From Sabellastarte sp. h YS-2021 (Eukaryota > Annelida > Polychaeta > Sabellida > Sabellidae): a stretch of 64,000 nt of DNA. The position numbers and the translations under genes are program-made. The first letter of the stretch is position 1. Each line of letters begins with the position of its first letter. The stretch spans positions 13,321,454 to 13,385,453 of the forward strand of contig OZ024938.1 in NCBI GenBank assembly GCA_964017235.1, in the 5' to 3' direction. Below are positions 14,101 through 20,100 of this stretch, piece after piece. The notes under the pieces were generated by a model. That model was not told the origin of the DNA and did no database searches. It worked only from the letters and a program-made list of their open reading frames with translations.

Positions 14101-17100
14101 GCCTTTCTCAACAGTTCTCGCTGTGATCCGGACAAATGAGAAATCGCCTTTAAGACCGCACTCACTGCTGTGGCGTCATCTACCGGCTCATTCTTCTGCA
14201 TCTGCAACTGTGGTTGGTGTTCGACTATGCTGGGATTCATCTTTCTCAGCTGCTCAAGCAAGGCTGGGGTGGGTCTAGAAACCTGGATACTACTATCCAG
14301 CAAAACCTTTCCATGATATCTCTGAATACATCTGTCTGCAGACCGGTCGTCTGCAAATACCAGGAAAACGGCTCCATTCCCATGTGCTTCCACATGACGA
14401 ATAACTTCTTCAATGTTTACTCCCAAGTCTAAAGAGTACAACAATTCTTGTGGATCAAAATCAGGTTTGAGTCCACTGATGTGAACAATGTGAGAGGCCA
14501 TGCTATGACTGGCATGCGCTCCCCACAACTCAAATTTCACTGACCAATACGGGGTAACTCCCCTTCACACTGGTATGCAAAAAAAAAACAAAAAAAACTA
14601 AGGCACCCCCCTCCTTTCAGACCAATGGCTACTGCTTACTATACTACCTAAGGACAGACCTACTGACGGTATCAAATACAAATTAAAGACGAAAGATGGT
14701 AATGAAATTCCACTGAAATATAATATCGCTGACTAATACTCACGTTACTGAGCGTAACTGATATGATTAATGTTTACCAACTGCAACAATCGAGAAACAA
14801 GAGTACCTAGCTGTGACTACAATGTTGTTACAAATAAAAAAAATTTTGCTATTGTACGCAATAAAATATGTGGCGAATTAAGTTTCACAATGTTGTTACA
14901 CAATAAAAAACTTGTCTATTCCATACGCAATAAAATATGTCTTCCGCTTGTCGAATTGCAATAGACAATTTGGTTTAATGTACACTTTTGACAGCCTGAC
15001 TACTGGTGACTCACCCACTCCACACATACAATCAGCTTCATAAGTTTGATGATTACTTTAATCCACTCATTCACTTAATTAGAATCATAAACCCCATTTC
15101 TCCCAAATCAACAGCACTTGAATAATCTCACTACTTCATATACTCATCACCAACACACAACCACAAACTTTCGATCAAGTAAGTCCACATCACACATGAA
15201 ACATAACCAGTACTCATGTAATATAACAATTCACTCTTCATGTAACAGTTACCTTCAATCACAACTACTTACATAATATTCACATCCAAAGTACACAATG
15301 TGAGTGGTTTAGATGGTCTTAACTACATTATTTACTTATAATTAGGACATCAACAACAATGAACATCAAGTTGGCATGACACTCCCCTAGATAGCGCTAA
15401 TAACTATATTACCAGAACAAATGTAATAATTCCACACACCGGTAAATTACACTTTAGTTTTTTTCCTTTCTCTAAAAAAATACTAATTCAAAGACGAAAT
15501 ACTCTTTCTATCCAGGGCAGTCTACCACACTGACGAACGATTTCATGCACATCTACTCACAAATTTGTCGTCACTAAACCTCACAGTAAGTTGACAAAAT
15601 AAAACAAAAAAAAACAAAACAAAAAAAAAAAATTAATACTCAATGATACCAATGATTCTGAAACGGTAGTCTTTTAACTTAGCAGTATATTACTTTCATC
15701 ATTCGCTTTACTTCCAAAAGTCCTCCAGGAGTACGAATGACTGATTCTTCACACAACACAGTTAAGTACTTTCAACACTGTCCCAAAAGTTCCATAAGTT
15801 ATGTCTATATTACCGTTCGTAATCACAAGACACTCAGAATGTCATCAATATCTGAACCAGATGTAGACTGTAAACTATCCTTCCTCCCACTTAACTATAT
15901 TATTAGCATACCCACATCACAGGATCCGGAATCACGGCAAAATGTTGAGGGAGTCATGCGGTTGCTGCGCTGCTTGGAACCTTGTTGTAACAGGTGTTTC
16001 CTCCACAATGCTTGCGATAAAACAAACGGTAGGAGCTTGACTACTGACTTGATTACCTGGGACTCCTGCTAATCACCAAAACGTCCACAACGTCCACAAC
16101 TGTGATCTCATTAGGGGCTCCAAAATGTTGCCGCACTGATCTGGTTGTTAGATGACCATAGGTAGGGCAAGCAAGGGGGACGTCTTAAATAACACCAGGC
16201 TTAACTAAAATCACCTTTATTGTACTTCATCAGTGGTCACGTACCATGAACTGTGGCAAGACTCCTGACTGCAGTGGCAGTTCCACTACCCCAGGTAAAG
16301 AAACACCTGAAACAATAAATTCAACTTTAGCCTTGTGCCACATTTAACCAAAAAGCACAAAACTGCACAACAGTGTTTATCGCAATAATTATCTGGATAT
16401 CATGGAACACAAAATATCACAAGTCCCTGACTGAATTAAATGCACAGTCAAAACCACAGAAATAAAACTTTGTACAAATAAATTAAAGTTACTATTTACA
16501 GATCCTATCTGACAACTATTATGCCTTTCTTTCACTGACTAGGATATCGTTATCACAGAATAGTTACTTATACCACAGTATTACTGATACCATAGTTTTC
16601 AAACAGGAACCAATATATATATATATATCTGATAACAAAATAATTCCACATAACCCCACCGATACAATAAAATACTATTCCAGTCATGCAAATCAATTAC
16701 AGAATCATTCTTGACTATAGCAGGTCCTGAGTATACCAGATATAAAACAACTAAAAACTGATACGGCACAAAGTCAATAAATTAGCACTACAATATATCA
16801 ACAACTTTCCAACACATTCTCACTCAATCACTCAATCAATCATGCAATCAACCAACCTGTTCCAACTTCCAAACTTTCCACCAGGATATCACTGTAGGAT
16901 AGACATCCTATGACATGCTGTCACAATACACACTTCTCAACAATATGGCGGCCCAATTCAAGAAAACAAGTAGGTTTAAACAACCGTACTTCCCGCCTTA
17001 ACTCTTGACACTGACCAAGTTCATTGTATTCCCCGTTTACGGTCCGTTACTCCCGCCAACTTCCGAAATCTACAATATATCCGTTTAATCTGTAGCCGTT

Positions 17101-20100
17101 TAAATGCCGACACTCCCGCAACCTCGACCCCCGAATATCGCACTGCCACAAAAGTATTTCAACAAAATGTTCTACATGAAAGGGTATTCAATTTACAAGT
17201 AATTTTACTCATTATGGAAGGTACTGAAAGGTCATAAAGTAAAATACTCACTTACTCACTTAGCTATTGGGCTACACTCCCAAGATACTCATCATGTTGT
17301 AGCTATGGAAAAAGTAGCTGAGCAATATATTTTAACAAAATGCTCGAAATGCAATATTTTTCAAGTTATAAGTCATTTAGTACATGATTTTATGAATTTT
17401 AATGCATTAAAATTATTTTTAAAATCCATTTCAAAATAATTAAGAAAGATCCAGGCCTGATACATACACAAGGGAATCTATTTGTGGTCTATTACATATG
17501 TGCAACATAGAAGAAAAATCCCTTTAATAGCCAATAAGAAAATGGTGATAAAGTGTTTTTCACACTTTGGTTGGAGGTTCCCCAGGCTTTTAACAGCTCT
17601 GGAGAACAAACACATGGATCTGCATGCCTTGAACAAGTTTTCATCCTTGATAGCTAACTGAAGGTATCTGTAAAAAGACACACCATGTCTCTGGGCCTTG
17701 TGCTTTTGGTGAAGTTTTTCACGCAGACGTGGACAGTACATAATGTCAGCTGATGGCATAATGTCAGCTGACTTGTCAGTCAAAATATAAAAAATACAGC
17801 ACCTTTTTCTAGAAGCTGAAATCAAGCTCTTAAAGTATAGTGCAGCAACTTTGAGCCAATTAAACAATAAACCCCAACAACATTGATGTGGTCACATATT
17901 TTCTAACACAGCACCTTGGAGTCTTCTGAGGCGCTGAATTATTTTCATTCTGTATGATTTATGAATAAAACCTGTGAAATTGTTGCCTTCCTTGCTTATC
18001 AAAAGAGGTTTACAGTTTACAATCTTGACCTACTCTTTTCTTGATTACTGAGACAGTCCATCATGAAATGAACCATACTGTGCTAAAAGTGAAAACTTGT
18101 ATACATTAAAATTATCAGGGATCTGAGTGATGATGATATTTAGACTTTACCACATACATCACCACAAATCTCCATGGCTAATGCAGCGGCTTCTGTTGAA
18201 GTGAGTTGTCCATACTGTGGTATGTAGGTCAGATTATTCATTTCAAGGTCAGTGAAGAAGGAACCCGTGTAGTCATTCAAGTCTGAACTGTCTGAAGCTA
18301 AATAGTGATATAATTAAACAGATGTTACTCAAAAGAATTTACAGAACACACCATTCACATGTATCAGATTCCAATGCCAGTCTTACAATTTGATGACATT
18401 AAAACATTAAAAAGGAACTGAAATTAATACTAGGTCAAAACAACAATCATTGATCCACAATGCTGACAATTTGACCGATATTTCATAATTTCATATTTTC
18501 ATTGTTATTCTTGACAATACAAATTACATCAAACGTAATATGTCCACATGCAGATATTGTGCCACTATCTTTATCTTGCAGGCAGTGAATATAAGCAACA
18601 AAATTGAGATAATCAAAAATATTAACAGTGAAAAATGACACTGATAAAATACAATGGTAAAGGAATGATAAGCATCAGAGATGCCAGTACACCACAGCCT
18701 GGAGCAAAACGTGTCAGTTACCAAAATCATCTGCTGAAGTGCATAAGCTCGCATTATCGTCCATCCCAAAACAGTGCAATGTAAGTAAATACCTACCCTT
18801 CCTAACAAAATTTTATGTCCAGATTGTTTAGGGACTTTTTATATATATTTTACTTAATTGTCATCTGCTTAACTTTAGGCATAACCAAAACATAAATATA
18901 ACCATGTAATATTGAAAGTGAGATTTCCCATCCACAGAAGTTTCAAGGGTTTTGAATGGCTGAGCTCTGGCAGGTACACTGCATTTGGTTGTCTGCAAGC
19001 GAGCAATATATTCATTTTATAAAGAGATATATGGGATGTCAGGTGTGGATTATTATATTAAAAGATAATATTTTGTAATTTTGTGAGGTTTCTGTTTGAG
19101 ACTTTCTAAACCTTAAAGTTCCTAAGACATGGCCCAGACTAAAATTTAAACCCACATAATGACGTTGCACACCTAGTCCCAAAATGAATATCCCTATCAA
19201 GTGTCAACTTCAAGAATCAATGTCACACAACAGTGTTGCATACCTGCGATCCCTAACCAATGTCCTTTCAATCTTCTACACCTTACAGTTTCTGAGATAT
19301 AGCCTGCACAAAATTTTTAAAGGTCAATATCAGTACAACAAGGTTAAAGGTTAAATCAAGTTCACACCAGGACAGTGATCACCTACCTTTCCTAACTTAG
19401 TCCTTACCAAGTATCATCTTTCTACACCTTACTGTTTCTAAGATGTAGCCAAGATAACATTTTAAAGGTCAAGGTCACTACAGCAAGGTCAAAGGTCAAA
19501 TCAAGATTACCATTACGTTGCACGCCTACACCCCCTAACTAATGTCCCTACCAAGCATCAACTTTTTTTACACCTTACGGTTTCTGAGATACAGACTAGA
19601 GAAAATTTTCAAACTCACGGTCACTACAGCAAAGTCAAAGGTCAAATCAAGATCACACCATGACATTGCACACCTACATCCTACAACCAATCTCCTTACC
19701 AAGTATCAGTATCTTACATCTCATGTAGCTGCAGCCCGAGATACAGCCTGGACAAGCTTTTCTCGGTACCTGCCCGCCCATCCAGATGCCATGGGTGAAA
19801 ACAATACCTGCACAGTCTTTAAAAGACTGTGTGATCAAAATTGCAATTGCCTTTTAAACTAAGCCTTTTTTCCTGGTACAATGCATTACACTTTCTAGCA
19901 ATGTATGATTGATCCTTACATGATCTGGATCCAAAGTAAGCAGCTACTGTAATTGCACTAATGAGAACAGCAATGACGAAAACAATGAGTGGAATGAGCG
20001 GCCAGTATCTCGGTAGAGAATATCCAACTTGATTGTCTATGGAATCCCCACTGAAAATGAAATATTGTTACTCTATATAGATATATCTTGCTTGTGGCAA

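Larger units (their letters stand above)
7302..17150 (-). mobile_element. Intact, young Ty3/gypsy LTR retrotransposon (9849 bp)
   Basis: A complete LTR element on the minus strand. It has two 1025-bp LTRs with TG...CA ends, a primer-binding-site candidate, a ~1.57-kb leader, gag, pol in the -1 frame, and a polypurine tract. By direct comparison I found only two LTR differences (A/T near 7336 and T/C near 7645), so insertion is recent. Both ORFs are open throughout. A 4-bp AAAG flanks both sides (7298-7301 and 17151-17154). Removing the element joins GCTGAACAAAG to TATTTCAACAAAATG, which matches the 155-bp satellite unit at 53-55 kb, so the empty site is clear. Domain order protease, RT, RNase H, integrase is that of Metaviridae. 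There is no envelope ORF. Confidence 0.95.
5655..17785. repeat. Composite tandem-repeat element, copy 1, split by a retrotransposon
   Basis: The two outer parts (about 5655-7301 and 17151-17785) match, in the same order, the parts of the element at 52230-56285. They comprise an end with GGTGTCAGCTGAC near 5675; a block ending GCTGCAAATGGTATT; decayed units with GGGTCAAA...GACCAATAATAAAGGA at 6080-6510; decayed 155-bp-type units with TAGCTGAACAA at 6600-7301 and 17151-17350; a tail with TGAATTTTAATGCATTAAAA and CATGCCTTGAACAA; and closing GTCAGCTGAC motifs at 17735-17785. Without the 9.85-kb insertion it is about 2.3 kb. It is much more diverged than copy 2. A minus-strand ORF in its tail (17478-17867) is not convincing as protein. 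Confidence 0.65.

Noticed and set aside
17478..17867. 129-codon minus-strand frame in the tail of composite repeat copy 1
   Set aside because: It lies in repeat sequence whose better-preserved counterpart at 55.9-56.3 kb does not keep the frame.
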